The notes under the pieces were generated by a model, which was given only the letters and a program-made list of their open reading frames with translations, searched no databases and was not told the origin of the DNA. From Wurfbainia villosa (taxonomy: Eukaryota; Streptophyta; Magnoliopsida; Zingiberales; Zingiberaceae): DNA of 64,000 bases. Both the position numbers and the translations under genes were made by a program. Shown piece after piece: positions 20,780 to 31,429 of the stretch (its first letter is position 1; each line of letters opens with the position of its first letter). The stretch lies in NCBI GenBank assembly GCA_025175895.1, contig CM045991.1, positions 77,177,174 through 77,241,173 on the forward strand. Direction: 5' to 3'.

Positions 20780-21985
20780 TGTTGGTGCAACAATGCCCCA
20801 AGCATTTATATATTTTGATGTTTGGATAATCATCTAAGTTAGGCAATGCTTTGTGATCTAATTGTGAACATGTTTAAGTCACAGGAAAATTCAAGTATGA
20901 AGACTTGGTAAAAGACAAGTCCAAGTGTGATCTTGGCAAAGATAAGTCAAAGGAAAGGTCTTGGTGGCGTAAGTCTAAGCATGTAGTCTTGGCGGAGTAA
21001 AGTCCAAGCAGTCCTTGGAAAAAAAAGACCAAAGGCAAGTCTTGGTGGCATTAGTCCAAGCATGTAGTCTTGGCAGCGTAAAGTCCAAGCGTACTTTGGC
21101 AAAGAAGAAACCCAAAGCATGACGAAACCGAAAGAAGCTTTTGAAGGCAAGTGCATGGATGGAGTCATGGACTCAGAGAAATCCTGGAGGCGCAAGGCTG
21201 ATGGAGAAGCTAGAAGGTTAAGTCTAGGCTTAGGGTATGTTTTCAAGTATGAATTAGTCATCCTTGGGGTGTGCCAGTCGACTGGAACATGGTGTCAGTC
21301 GAACTGGCCTTTAAAATACAACATTAGAGAAGTTATCCTAATCGAATTGCCGAGAGTCGACGCACTGCATCGCGTGATACAAGCCGGCAATGATCGCTAT
21401 GAATAAAGGCCCGTGAGTCGATCGCCGGGCTACGGCGATGGCAAGATCGGCCGAATCACATTATTGGCGATCGATAGTCTTCCCGTTGGTGATGACGATG
21501 GCAAATCCCTCGAATCCAGCTGTTCAGAAGCCATTATAATCGACGGCAATTGACTGATGTAAGTCATCAGTCGACTGATAGACCTCCAACGGGAAAAAGA
21601 GGCTTTTTCCTATAAAAAGAGGCCAAGGGGAGCAAGAAGAGGCTAATGCTTATATTCTGATCATTCTCCTAAGCTCTCACAAGTTTTCCAAGCTTTCTAG
21701 TGTGTTAATTTCTTTCCTCCTCTCAAATCTTCATTGTCATCTTTTGTAAGAAGAGGAGGTTTTGTAAAAGAGAAAGCTTATTAGTGAAGATTGATTTGGG
21801 TTGATCCACCTTAAGGATTGCCGTGGAGTAGGAGCGTTATCTCCGTACCACGTAAAAGCTTCCGCGTTAGCATTGTATTTTCGTTTCTATTATTATTGTA
21901 TTTTTTGTGTTTCCACTAATCTTTTTGTAGAAAACGAAAAGAGGCTATTCACCCCCCCCCCCTCTAGCCATTCAAGGATCCTACA
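20780..21985 (+). repeat. S 5' LTR
   Basis: 1206 bp, from TGTTGGTGCAACAATGCCCC to AAGGATCCTACA. It contains degenerate GTCTTGG...AAGTCCAAGC repeats (about 20905-21100), CAGTCGACTG-type palindromes (about 21275-21300 and 21540-21585), a TATA box (CTATAAAAAGAGG, 21611-21622) and a run of C at 21949-21961 near the 3' end. Confidence 0.88.
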
Positions 21986-21987
21986 AG

Positions 21988-21999
21988 TGGTATCAAAGC
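21988..21999 (+). promoter_or_regulatory. S primer-binding site
   Basis: TGGTATCAAAGC, 2 nt after the LTR. It is the initiator tRNA-Met-type PBS with one G-to-A difference from TGGTATCAGAGC. Confidence 0.85.
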
Positions 22000-22039
22000 T
22001 CGGATCGCATCGGAAGATCTAAAAATCAACCGGAGCACG

Positions 22040-23698
22040 ATGGCTTTCCAAGAGGCGTATAGAACGACGAGGCCTCCATTCTTTGATGGCAACAATTACG
22101 GCTACTGGAAAGGTAGGATGGAATACTACCTTATGAATGATATTGATAACTGGTTTAGCATTGTAGATGGGTTGGAGAAGCCGGTCGACGAACACAGAGT
22201 GCCCATACCGACAAAGGATTGGACAAGGGACATGGCAAAGAAGGCTCAAGCCAATGCCAAGGCAACAACCACACTTCAATGTGGGTTGTCAAAAGAGCAA
22301 CTAAGCAAGGTGGGGCCATTTGAATCGGCAAAGGAGCTTTGGGAGAAGTTGATAGAGCTCAACGAGGGATCTAAGGAAACAAGAAGAGCCAAGAGAGATC
22401 TCCTAATTGGTCAACTTCAAAGTTTCTCCATGAAGACAAATGAAACCGTGAGCCAAATGCACGGTCGCTTCAAAGAAGTAGTCAATGGACTACATGTAAT
22501 AGGTGAGAAGGTCGACAACCGAGACCTTGTAAGATATGTGATCCAAGCCTTCCCTAGAACAACCTTATGGGCTTCAATGGTAGATGCCTATAAGGTCTCT
22601 AGGGATCTCTCTTTGGTTAAGTTAAATGAGTTATTTTGTGAATTTCAATTACATAAACAAGCTAACACTTCATCCAAAGAGAAGGGTATAGCTTTTTTTG
22701 TAGGAAAGAAGGACAAAAAGAAGAAGGAGAAGAAAGAAGTGTCTTCCTCATCCGAATCCGAGGAAGATTCATCTAGTAGTGAAGATGAGCTATCGGCAAG
22801 CGAGGTGGCTCATTACGTCAAGAAGTTTGGTGGGAGATCAAGGAAACTCACCAAGAAAGATGTGAGGAGGATGTTCCAATCCTCAAGAGGTAAGCCTTCA
22901 AATAGTTCAAATTCTTCATCTAATGTAACTTGTTATGGTTGCAATAAGAAAGGGCACATCAAGCCAAATTGCTCGGAACTAAAGAAGAAGGAGAAGAAAG
23001 AAAAGAAGCATAAGGAGAAGAAGGAAAATAAGGAAAAGAAGAAGAAAGAAGCAATGGTGGCTCAAACATGGGACACCCTAAGCATGGAGGACTCTTCCGA
23101 TGATGAAGAAGTATGTCATGCCACTCGAAATCTAGCCCTCATGGTCTTAAAGGAAGAAGCCGAGAGCTCAAGTGAGGAGTCTTCATCTTCTTCATCAAGC
23201 GACGAATCATCATCAAGTGATGATGATGAGGTAAACAACTCCCCTAGGGTAGATTTATATTACAAGACAATTGCATGTCTTTAAAATGCATTGAATAGAT
23301 CAAAAACTAGGATTAAGGACTTAAAAGTAGAGATTAAATCACTTAAGAGTGTAGAACCATCTTGTGATAAATTACCTTGTGATAATGACACATGTACCCT
23401 TAGAGATGAAAATGATGAATCGAGAAAAGAAATAGGTAACTTAAGAGCATGCTTAGAAAAATTTACTAATGTCTCTAAATACCTAGACATGATAATTAAG
23501 GATCAAAGGGATATTTACAACAAGGCCAAACTAGGATATAGGCCTAAGGAAAAGGAGGTAGCATTTACATCTCTTGTTAGTAGAAAAACCATAATTAGAA
23601 GCAAAGGTAGAAAGGCTTGGGTCCCTAAGAAATTTCTAATTGATGCTAGTGGTCCTAAAATTTGGGTACCTAAGGATTGTATTTTTCATGTGATATAG
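22040..23698 (+). pseudogene. gag: S gag (SIRE-type copia nucleocapsid/capsid), with in-frame stops
   Basis: ATG 22040 starts MAFQEAYRTTRPPFFDGNNY, the typical N-terminus of SIRE/copia gag. The UBN2-like capsid region follows (FESAKELWEKLIELNEGSKET; LIGQLQSFSMKTNETVSQMH). Then come a lysine/serine/glutamate-rich stretch and one CCHC zinc knuckle, CYGCNKKGHIKPNC (about residues 297-310). A TAA at 23282-23284 interrupts the frame. The same frame then continues (coiled-coil-like KTRIKDLKVEIKSLK) to a TAG at 23696-23698, just before the protease. In intact SIRE elements gag and pol share one frame, and here the phases also match. These two stops are therefore probably point mutations. It would coat element RNA in virus-like particles. 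Confidence 0.88.
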
Positions 23699-26600
23699 GT
23701 AGAAGAACCAAGCTTGTGGATTGTTGATAGTGGATGTTCAAAACACATGACCGGTGATGAGAGAAAATTCTCCACTATCAATCACACTAGCAAGGGAAAG
23801 GTATCATTTGGTAATAGTGGCAAACTTAAGATTCTAGGAAAGGGCACAATTGAGGTATCCCCCAACCTTGCCATTCATAAAGTGTTATTAGTCAAAAATA
23901 TGAAATTTAATTTACTTAGTGTAAGCCAACTATGTGATGCAAATTTTGATGTTAAATTTGACTCCTCAAAATGTTTTATAAGACATAAAACTCTAAATGA
24001 TTGCATGTTAGTAGGTTTTAGAAAATCAAATATATATTATGTTGATTTATCCTATGCTACTAATGCTTCTACTAAGTGTCTTATTGCAAAAGAGGAAGAA
24101 AGTTGGCTTTGGCATAGGAGGCTAGGACACATAAACATGAAGAACATAGCCAAAATAGCAAAAATGAAGTTAGTCAAAGGGTTGCCTAAAGTCAAATTTC
24201 TCAAGGACAAAATCTGTGATGCATGCCAAGAAGGGAAACAATCAAAAACATCACACAAAGGTAAAACTTTACTTAGTACCGCTTTACCTTTAGAACTTTT
24301 ACATATGGACTTATTTGATTGTCATAGTACCCCTTCTATGATTGGTAGTATATATTGCTTAGTAATAGTAGATGATTTCTCTAGATTTACTTGGGTATTT
24401 TTCATGAAAAATAAAGATGAAACCCTAGGATTAATCATAGGATTTAGTAAGAGAGTAGAGAATGAAAGAAAACTCAAAATCAACCGGATCCGTAGTGATC
24501 ATGGTGGAGAATTTGAGAATTCTAATTTCTCAACTTTTTGTCTAGAACAAGGGTACAAGCACGAATTTTCTTGTCCTAGAACACCCCAACAAAATGGGGT
24601 TGTGGAAAGGAAGAATCGTGCCCTACAAGAAGCGGCTAGGACAATGCTTAATGCATACTCCTTACCTAGCTACTTGTGGGTAGAAGCGGTTAACACCGCT
24701 TGCTATATCCAAAATAGGGTGTTAATTCATAGGTTTTTAGGAAAAACCCCATTTGAATTGTGGAATGGTACAATTCCAACAATTCATTATTTTAAGGTCT
24801 TTGGATGCAAAGTCTATATTTTAAATACCAAAGACAACCTAGGTAAGTTTGAGCCCAAAGCGGATGAGGGAATCCTAGTTGGATACTCATCCACTAGTGT
24901 AGGGTATAGAATTTACAATAAAAGGACTCAAAAGATTGAGGAATCTTCAAATGTCCAATTTGATGAAACTTTCGATACATACCCTAAGAAATCCCCTATT
25001 GATGATGATATTAATAATGAACATCAAGAAATTACCCAACAATTCCAAGATTTAACTTTAGGGGGTAATGATCAAGGGGGAGGATTGAATCAAGGGGGAG
25101 TAAGAGGTGATTCCGATGATGAGCAAAGGATTGAGATTAATTATGATCAAACTCAAATTAATACACCTCCTAGAACCATAAGAGTTCATCAAAATCATCC
25201 CTTAGATCAAATTGTGGGTGAATTATCTCAAGGTGTTAGGACTAGATCATTTCATAGAGATCCCACTAGTCATATAGCTCTAATTTCTCAAATTGAGCCC
25301 AAAATAATCAAAGATGCATTACTTGATCCGAATTGGATCTTAGCAATGCAAGATGAATTGGCTCAATTTGAAAGGAGTCAAGTATGGGAGTTAGTTCCCA
25401 TACCTAACGAAAACACCATCATTACTACAAGATGGGTCTTTATGAACAAACTAGATGACCAAGGGAATATTACTAGGAATAAGGCAAGATTAGTTGCAAG
25501 GGGCTTTAATCAAGTTGAAGGACTTGACTATGATGAAACATATGCCCCGGTTGTTAGGTTAGAGTCTATTAGGATGCTATTAGGGTATGCCTCCTATATT
25601 GGTTTCAAACTCCATCAAATGGATGTTAAATCGGCATTCCTAAATGGGTTTATTAAGGAAGAGGTATATGTAGAATAACCTCCCGGGTTTGAGAATATGG
25701 ACTATCCAAACCATGTATACAAGCTTAGGAAAGCTTTGTATGGTTTAAACAAGCTCCCCGGGCTTGGTATGAAAGATTATCATCTTTCTTAATCTCTAAG
25801 GACTTTAAGAGGGTTAATGTAGATCAAACTCTATTTATAAAGTCAACAACAAAGGACATCTTTGTAGCCCAGGTATATGTTGATGACATTATCTTTGGGT
25901 CAACAAATGATGAATTTCTCCAAGACTTTATTAAGAATATGGAAAAAGAGTTTAAAATGAGCCTAGTTGGGCAATTAAATTTCTTCCTAGGATTGAAAGT
26001 CAAACAAACAAGTGAAGGTATTTATATTTACCAAACCAAATATGCTAAGGAAATGATTAAGAAATTTGGTTTTGAAAATGCTAAGGTAGTTTCAAGTCCA
26101 ATGGCAACCATTACAAAAAAAGATAGTGATAATGAAGGAAAACAAATTGATCTCACACTCTATAGGAGCATGATTGGTAGCCTTTTGTACCTAACCGCTA
26201 GTAGACCCAATATATTATTTGCGGTTGGTATGTGTGCTAGGTATCAATCATGTGCAAATGAATCTCATTTAGTTGCCGTTAAGAGAATCTTAAGATATAT
26301 TAAAGGCACACTAAATGTAGGACTATGGTACCCTAGGACTAGGTCTTTTGATTTGGTTGGGTACACCGATTCCGATTATGCAGGTTGCAAATTGGATTGG
26401 AAGAGTACTAGTGGTGGATGTCAATTCCTTGGGTCCTCCCTAGTTAGTTGGAGTAGTAGGAAGCAACTTTGTGTTGCCCTATCCACCACCGAAGCCGAAT
26501 ATGTGGCTATGGGTGGTTGTGTAGCTCAACTTCTATGGATGAAACATACTTTAGAGGACTATGAGCTATCTTACTCCAACATAAAAGTGTTTTGTGATAA

Positions 26601-26817
26601 TGTGAGCACCATAAATTTGACTAAAAATCCAGTGCATCACTCTAGGACCAAGCACATTGAAGTGAAACATCACTTCATTAGGGATCATGTGGCTAAGGGG
26701 GACATTGAGATCAATTACATTGAATCTAAGTCCAACCTAGCCGACATTTTTACCAAGCCTCTCCCCAAAATAGAATTTTCATCACTTAGGAGAGAACTTG
26801 GAATGTGCTTTGTATAA
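23699..26817 (+). pseudogene. pol: S pol: protease-integrase-RT-RNase H
   Basis: It is in phase with gag. The protease is SLWIVDSGCSKHMTGD (Asp-Ser-Gly active site). The GAG-pre-integrase domain is WHRRLGHINMKNIAKIAK...CDACQEGKQ. The integrase core has HMDLFD/VDDFSRFTWVF, SDHGGEFEN and TPQQNGVVERKNR with its Glu intact. RT has TRWVFMNKLDDQGN, LVARGFNQVEGLDYDETYAPV and QMDVKSAFLNG. A TAA follows at 25676-25678. A one-base deletion near 25750 (GLK-Q-APRAWY region) then shifts the frame. RT continues in the new frame with QVYVDDIIFGST (about 25870-25905). RNase H has GYTDSDYAGCKLDWKSTSG, STTEAEYVAM, FCDNVSTINL and NLADIFTKPLP. It ends at 26817. Only two breaks separate this pol from an open frame. 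Confidence 0.92.
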
Positions 26818-27274
26818 TAGAAGTGTAGTTTTGCATGATCCCATAAAAATCTAGGTTTTATACCTCTAACCATCTCACAATAGACTTAAGAAACCATGAT
26901 TTGTGTATTTAGCCACTTAGAAATCCTGTGAGATCTTAGAAAGATGCACTTGGTTCATCATGGTTGTTATGATGCATTACAATGAACCAAAGTGTCATCT
27001 AGAGACATTAATCCTTCATTGGACAAATCATTGGGAAGGCTTATGTACAATTAATGTGCATGTAGCTCCAAGAATATGATTGGAAATGTCAAATAAAAAA
27101 AAATTAATCTATGTCTATCAAACTTTGAGAAACAATTTTCACTTGATAAGCCAAAGTGATACAAAGCTTACAAAAATATCATAACTTTTGCAAAATCTCA
27201 AGTTTGCGTCAATATCAAAATCTAGAGGTGATATATTTTTAAAATAATTTTTTCTTGATAGGAAATGATCAAAC
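26818..27274 (+). other. S 3' noncoding region with a stem-loop
   Basis: Noncoding, homologous in reverse to W 59128-60082. A stem-loop TCACTT...AAGTGA lies at 27139-27159 just upstream of GATACAAAG. T1 and T2 carry their stem-loop 2 next to the same GATACAAAG motif (there read on the - strand). The sequence stops about where stem-loop 1 would follow. Confidence 0.55.
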
Positions 27275-27306
27275 AACGCGGAAGCTTTTACGTGGTTCGG
27301 AGATAA
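27275..27306 (-). repeat. Inverted 32-bp fragment of S LTR at the S/V junction
   Basis: This matches the reverse complement of the S LTR around 21835-21866 with one mismatch (core AACGCGGAAGCTTTTACGTG). It ends in AGATAA, which is also the expected V sequence at that point judging from Y (TAGATAAC). Confidence 0.7.
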
Positions 27307-27765
27307 ACCGCTAAACATGTTTCAACGACTAGACCAAAAGATATACCTTTGTTCTACTTGCGGTTTGGACAGTCCTTCTTCCAGTGTCCAGTCTGCTTAC
27401 AAGTGAAGCACTTTTCTTTCGGCTTCTTCACTCCTCCCTGAGATCCTCCCACCAGCTTTGCTCCACCTTGTTTCTTCTTCTTCTTGCCTTTCGGCTTAGA
27501 AGTAGAAACCTTCTAAGCAACCATGGCCTGAGCCTGAGCAAGCCTTTCTGTCGACTGGAGAATGATATCGACCTAGGTTTCCCCATCGATCTCAGCTCCA
27601 AAGACTTCCAGCTCATTCACAGACTTAGGAGGACACTCTTCGAAGAGTACATATTTGTACTCCTCAGCAGTTAAGACAATGTCAAGATTCATTTTTCCAA
27701 TCAACATAGTTGGGTCCAGTAAGTTTATTTTCTTTCAGCATCACAGCAAGCGGGTTGAAAATCAT
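27307..27765 (-). pseudogene. gag: V gag remnant, internally deleted
   Basis: The - strand ATG at 27765-27763 begins MIFNPLAVMLKENKLTGPNY, the same start as Y gag (34401). The frame breaks within 30 residues. Most of the capsid region present in Y (about 34560-34790 and 34870-34960) is missing here. Sequence resumes with the lysine-rich linker and one zinc knuckle, CFTCKQTGHWKKDC (CX2CX4HX4C, about 27370-27411), which is intact although it is degenerate in Y. Several in-frame stops are present. The part downstream, leading into the protease, was separated from pol by the S insertion. Confidence 0.75.
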
Positions 27766-28809
27766 TTTGAAAGAAAACCTAAGAATCACATAGATCAAAA
27801 CATTAGATTTTAAAAAATTATTGATTCCTCAAACAATAAAATTTTAAAATCAACCAACACCTCAAAACACCGAGAATATCGTATGCCACGATAGTGTGGA
27901 CGTATATGAATTCTACATTTGTAAAAGGAGGTTTTACCCATTAATTTTACTATCTTATCAACCTAACTTTTTGACAAGTAAAATTAATAGTTGGTTCCTC
28001 TTCGGCCCTACAAATAAAAGCAGTGACTCCGATGGAGAGGATACTTATATTTGTATCTAAGTGTTCACCATTACTTGGTACCAAGGTAATTATCTCGGGT
28101 TATGTGCCTTCCGATGGGGAAGTACACACGCTCCTTAATAATTTTCTATAACCATATTCGACCTTGTGATCCGCAAACAAACTCATTCGATGGGGAGGAA
28201 GACACTCAGAGCCGACGCGCAAGTTTGTTTGCATCACATGCCAAATCGTAATGGAGGCCGTGGGAATTTATAAAAATATCCCTCTCCCACTTAGTAATTT
28301 GAAATTGAGGAATTTTTTAGCCTACAACATGCATATCAAACAATAAGCAATAAATATGAAAAATAAAAATTTTTCCTACTATTATGGCTTTTGTCTTCAA
28401 TATATCTCCCATCGTATCGCCATCTCGTCCGCTCCTCCCTACGCCATGTACAAGCCATCCGGAGATCCGAGCCGAGAAAAAATATTTTAATTTACATCCA
28501 TCGATCCTATACTCCACGAGGGAGTGTACATGAAATCTAGGTCAAAAATAAACTAAAATAAAAGGAGTGGCTAAACAATGCCGTATCTAATCACAAAAAT
28601 TAAATACTAGCCTCGTCAACCCCGAGGATTCAACAAAATATACAATTATACACATACAATCACATATACACATATGGCCATAATAGTTGGATCCTATGCA
28701 TGCAACCAAAGAGTTAACCTATGCATATCCTACTATTATCCGGCACATATAATATATGAAAAGTGCATAAAAGTAACCGAATCTTAAACACACAAAACCA
28801 GAAACCGGT
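27766..28809 (-). other. V 5' leader
   Basis: About 1 kb between PBS and gag, homologous to Y 33351-34400. It is noncoding on the element strand. No other feature was identified. Confidence 0.7.
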
Positions 28810-28821
28810 GCTCTGATACCA
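28810..28821 (-). promoter_or_regulatory. V primer-binding site
   Basis: TGGTATCAGAGC on the - strand, 2 nt from the LTR, a perfect initiator tRNA-Met-type PBS. A second copy sits inside the LTR at 28845-28856. Confidence 0.88.
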
Positions 28822-28823
28822 CT

Positions 28824-30735
28824 TGAAGGTTTTACGGAACCGAAGCTCTGATACCACTTGAAGGTAGGAAACTTCGCTTCCCACTTCAACTCGGTCACTT
28901 GTTCATGGCGATTCCTTCTATGTCTTCGGATAAAAAAAAATTATCCTTGACACGAGGGATTACCCAAGCAACCGTTTCATCATCGTGTTATTCGATTAGA
29001 GTAGTCACTTGAACAAACTTGTTGTTCAAGCCACCAACCTCTATTCTACGAATAGCCGTGGAATAGACGATGTATGGATCACCGGCTTTTGTGTTTATGT
29101 TCGGGGTCCAAGTACATTTAGCCAAAAAATAGAATATATAACATTCATATAATTGAAGAACAAATATAGACAACTTACAAAACAATATAAACAAATTTTA
29201 TACCTCTTGGTCTTCTATTGTATGTCCTTCCTCCTTTTAGACGTCGTGTGGGCGACGATCTACCAAAAGTTGAAGCTCCTAGATCACCAATCTTCCTTCC
29301 TTGCTCGCTCCGAACAAGAGGAAGACTAAGAAACAAAACCCTTCTCCTTCCTTTAGCCAACTAACAAACACCACCTAGGTGCTTGCCGCCAGCCAACAAA
29401 GAGAAGATGATGAAGATAGTTGCCGGCCAAGAGCTCAAAGGGAAGACCCTAAGCCTTGTTTCCACCGGCCAAGGAGAGGAGAAGGACTAGGTTTGGATGC
29501 CGGCCAAGGGAGGGAAGAAAGAAATGGGTGTCAGCCACCAAGGAAGAAGAAGAAGAAGAAGAAAGGAAATAATTTCCTTATTTGGTGCCACCCAAGCCTT
29601 CAAACCCTAAGCCTCCCAAACCCTAATCCTATCTCAATTGGAATTCTTCTTGCCGCCCACCCCATGCTCTATTTTTATAGAGTTAGGGATATGCCTTGTT
29701 TTAATCTCCACTATTGGTTCTTGGGATTTAATCTCAACCGTCGGATCTAGAGATTTAATCTCAACCGTTGGATCTAGAGATTTAATCTCTACCTTTGGAT
29801 CTAGAGTTTTGTTTTCAACCAGTGGATCTAAGCTTCATGAGGTATTAATAGGCTTTAATAGGGACCATGAGGAGGAATTGGATCTTGGCCACCCAATGAA
29901 TCAAGCCAACATAAAGTCCAATCCATTAATGATAATCCAATCCACTAAAGGATTATCATTGATCTACCTCACCAACCCCCATAAGTTAATATGGGCTCCA
30001 TATATTATTTGTACATTTTTCTCCCCATGTTTAAGATGTCGAATGTACGTTGATTAATTAATTTACTGACCATTAATTAATCAACATCTAACTCCATGAG
30101 TAGTACCACTCAACCTTATCATCATGCCATACCAAGTCCACCTGCACGGTTTACATGATGAACCTTATGAGCTCCTCAAGGGGACATCATCATCCTAATA
30201 TATAGGACACGGTTTCCTCTTATAATCAACGGCACACTATATAAATAATATCATTTCCCAACTTACCGAGCCTATCGATTTAATCTATAAATCTCGCCCA
30301 TTGGTAAATCAAAGAAATGAATACTAAGTATATGTGCTCTTTATTATATCGGGATTAAGAGCAAGTACAATATAATATCTGAGGTCCGATTCGATTATGT
30401 AGTCAGCACTAAATCAATTCACATCTAAGTCGGTCCTGATCAATACACACAAAGTGCACTAGTGTGATTCTATGGTCAAGACAAACCAATACCAAATCAC
30501 ACTACAACCATTCCAATGGTTTATCCAAAGTCATCTCGGTTGTGAGCCTTTACTTATACTTTACAAGGAGCCGATAACATGATCTCTCGTGTGACACCAC
30601 ACACCATGTTATCTACAATGTAATGTATTAGACAATATGCATAACCATAAATATGCAAACAATGATCATGTGATTCTTATTTCAAAAATAAAGATGTTCA
30701 TACAAAAGATAGACTTATCAGTATACATCCCAACA
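28824..30735 (-). repeat. V 5' LTR (right copy)
   Basis: 1912 bp, TGAAGGTTTTACGG...ATACATCCCAACA on the + strand, paired with 15771-17676. It carries the 27-bp tandem array at 29698-29832 and the captured-PBS extension at 28824-28858. The + strand ORFs over it (for example 29379-29750) are antisense to the LTR and are not genes. Confidence 0.9.
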
Positions 30736-30740
30736 AATAC

Positions 30741-30986
30741 AAGCAAAACAATAATTAAAATGAAAATAAAAGAAAACAATGCTAACAAAGTCTTGGGTCC
30801 CTTGGTTCGGAAATGACGCTCCTACTCCACGAAAATTCGTAAGATGGATCACTCCTAACAAGCTTTCACTATAACCTCCTTTTGATGAAAACACAAAGGT
30901 TGAGAAGCCTTCTTTACAATCACACTCTTCTTCCTACAAAATGATGGAGTTAAGTTTGAGAAGAAGAGGTTAAGAACACTTGAAAG
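30741..30986 (-). repeat. W 3' LTR, piece 2
   Basis: This continues piece 1 after the V TSD. The block GGTTCGGAAATGACGCTCCTACTCC matches in order the R/U5 region of the S LTR in reverse (only part is quoted: GACGCTCCTACTCC). It ends with the X TSD GAAAG (30982-30986). Confidence 0.8.
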
Positions 30987-31429
30987 TGTTAGTGAAAGGC
31001 CTAGAACCAATCATCTGATGATTGTTGTATGGACTTTATTGTATCATATTCCTATTTATAAAGGCATGGTTCTTATATTTACTTGTATTGGTGCCAAATA
31101 ACTAAATATAATAATTTCCTTGAGTATTAGATTCTTATTTATCTCAATCGATTGGTTGAATCGATAATGAGATGATATAGAGAACACTACCCTTAATCAT
31201 TCCTAGTCAAGTATTAACTTTCAAGGACAATGTTAATGCATAGAGACTAGCATGTAGGTCAACACGATGACTTGATCTCACAAGTCATGGATATGAGATA
31301 TAAAGTTGACACATGGGTACGTATTGGAGAATATATACTGAATGACCCACCATGAGAAAGTATCATGGATCATTATATGAGTGTCATATACTTTCTCATG
31401 TGGCTATTAGTATGACTATTAGTCCTTAG
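30987..31429 (+). repeat. X 5' LTR, piece 1
   Basis: TGTTAGTGAAAGG..., with TATTTATAAAGG at about 31053-31064. It ends with the Y TSD CTTAG (31425-31429). It pairs with 47207 onwards. Confidence 0.9.

Larger units (their letters stand above)
20780..27306 (+). mobile_element. Element S: SIRE-type Ty1/copia element, + strand, 3' LTR missing
   Basis: It is inserted in the protease of V. It has a 5' LTR (20780-21985), PBS (21988-21999), gag (22040-23698), pol (23699-26817) and a 3' noncoding region to about 27274. No PPT or 3' LTR follows. Instead 27275-27306 is a 32-bp inverted copy of part of its own LTR, after which V sequence resumes. The left flank is ACACT; no matching TSD exists on the right, as expected for an aberrant or later deleted 3' end. 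Zinc knuckle, protease, integrase, RT and RNase H are all recognisable, so S is the best-preserved pol in the window. Confidence 0.88.
15771..30735 (-). mobile_element. Element V: Ty1/copia element (Angela/TAR-like), - strand, split by S
   Basis: The TSD AATAC flanks V at 15766-15770 and 30736-30740. LTRs are 15771-17676 (3') and 28824-30735 (5'), about 1.9 kb each. PBS is at 28810-28821 and PPT at 17677-17692. Pol runs on the - strand from 20779 to 17710, and a deleted gag remnant lies at 27765-27307. S (20780-27306) is inserted at the start of the protease. V is the same family as Y: LTR length, PPT (AGTATAAGTGGGAGAT), the 27-bp U3 repeats and the pol sequence all match, but V is more decayed. 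Lineage is judged from pol motifs such as CESCLEGKMTKRPF and from LTR length. Confidence 0.9.
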
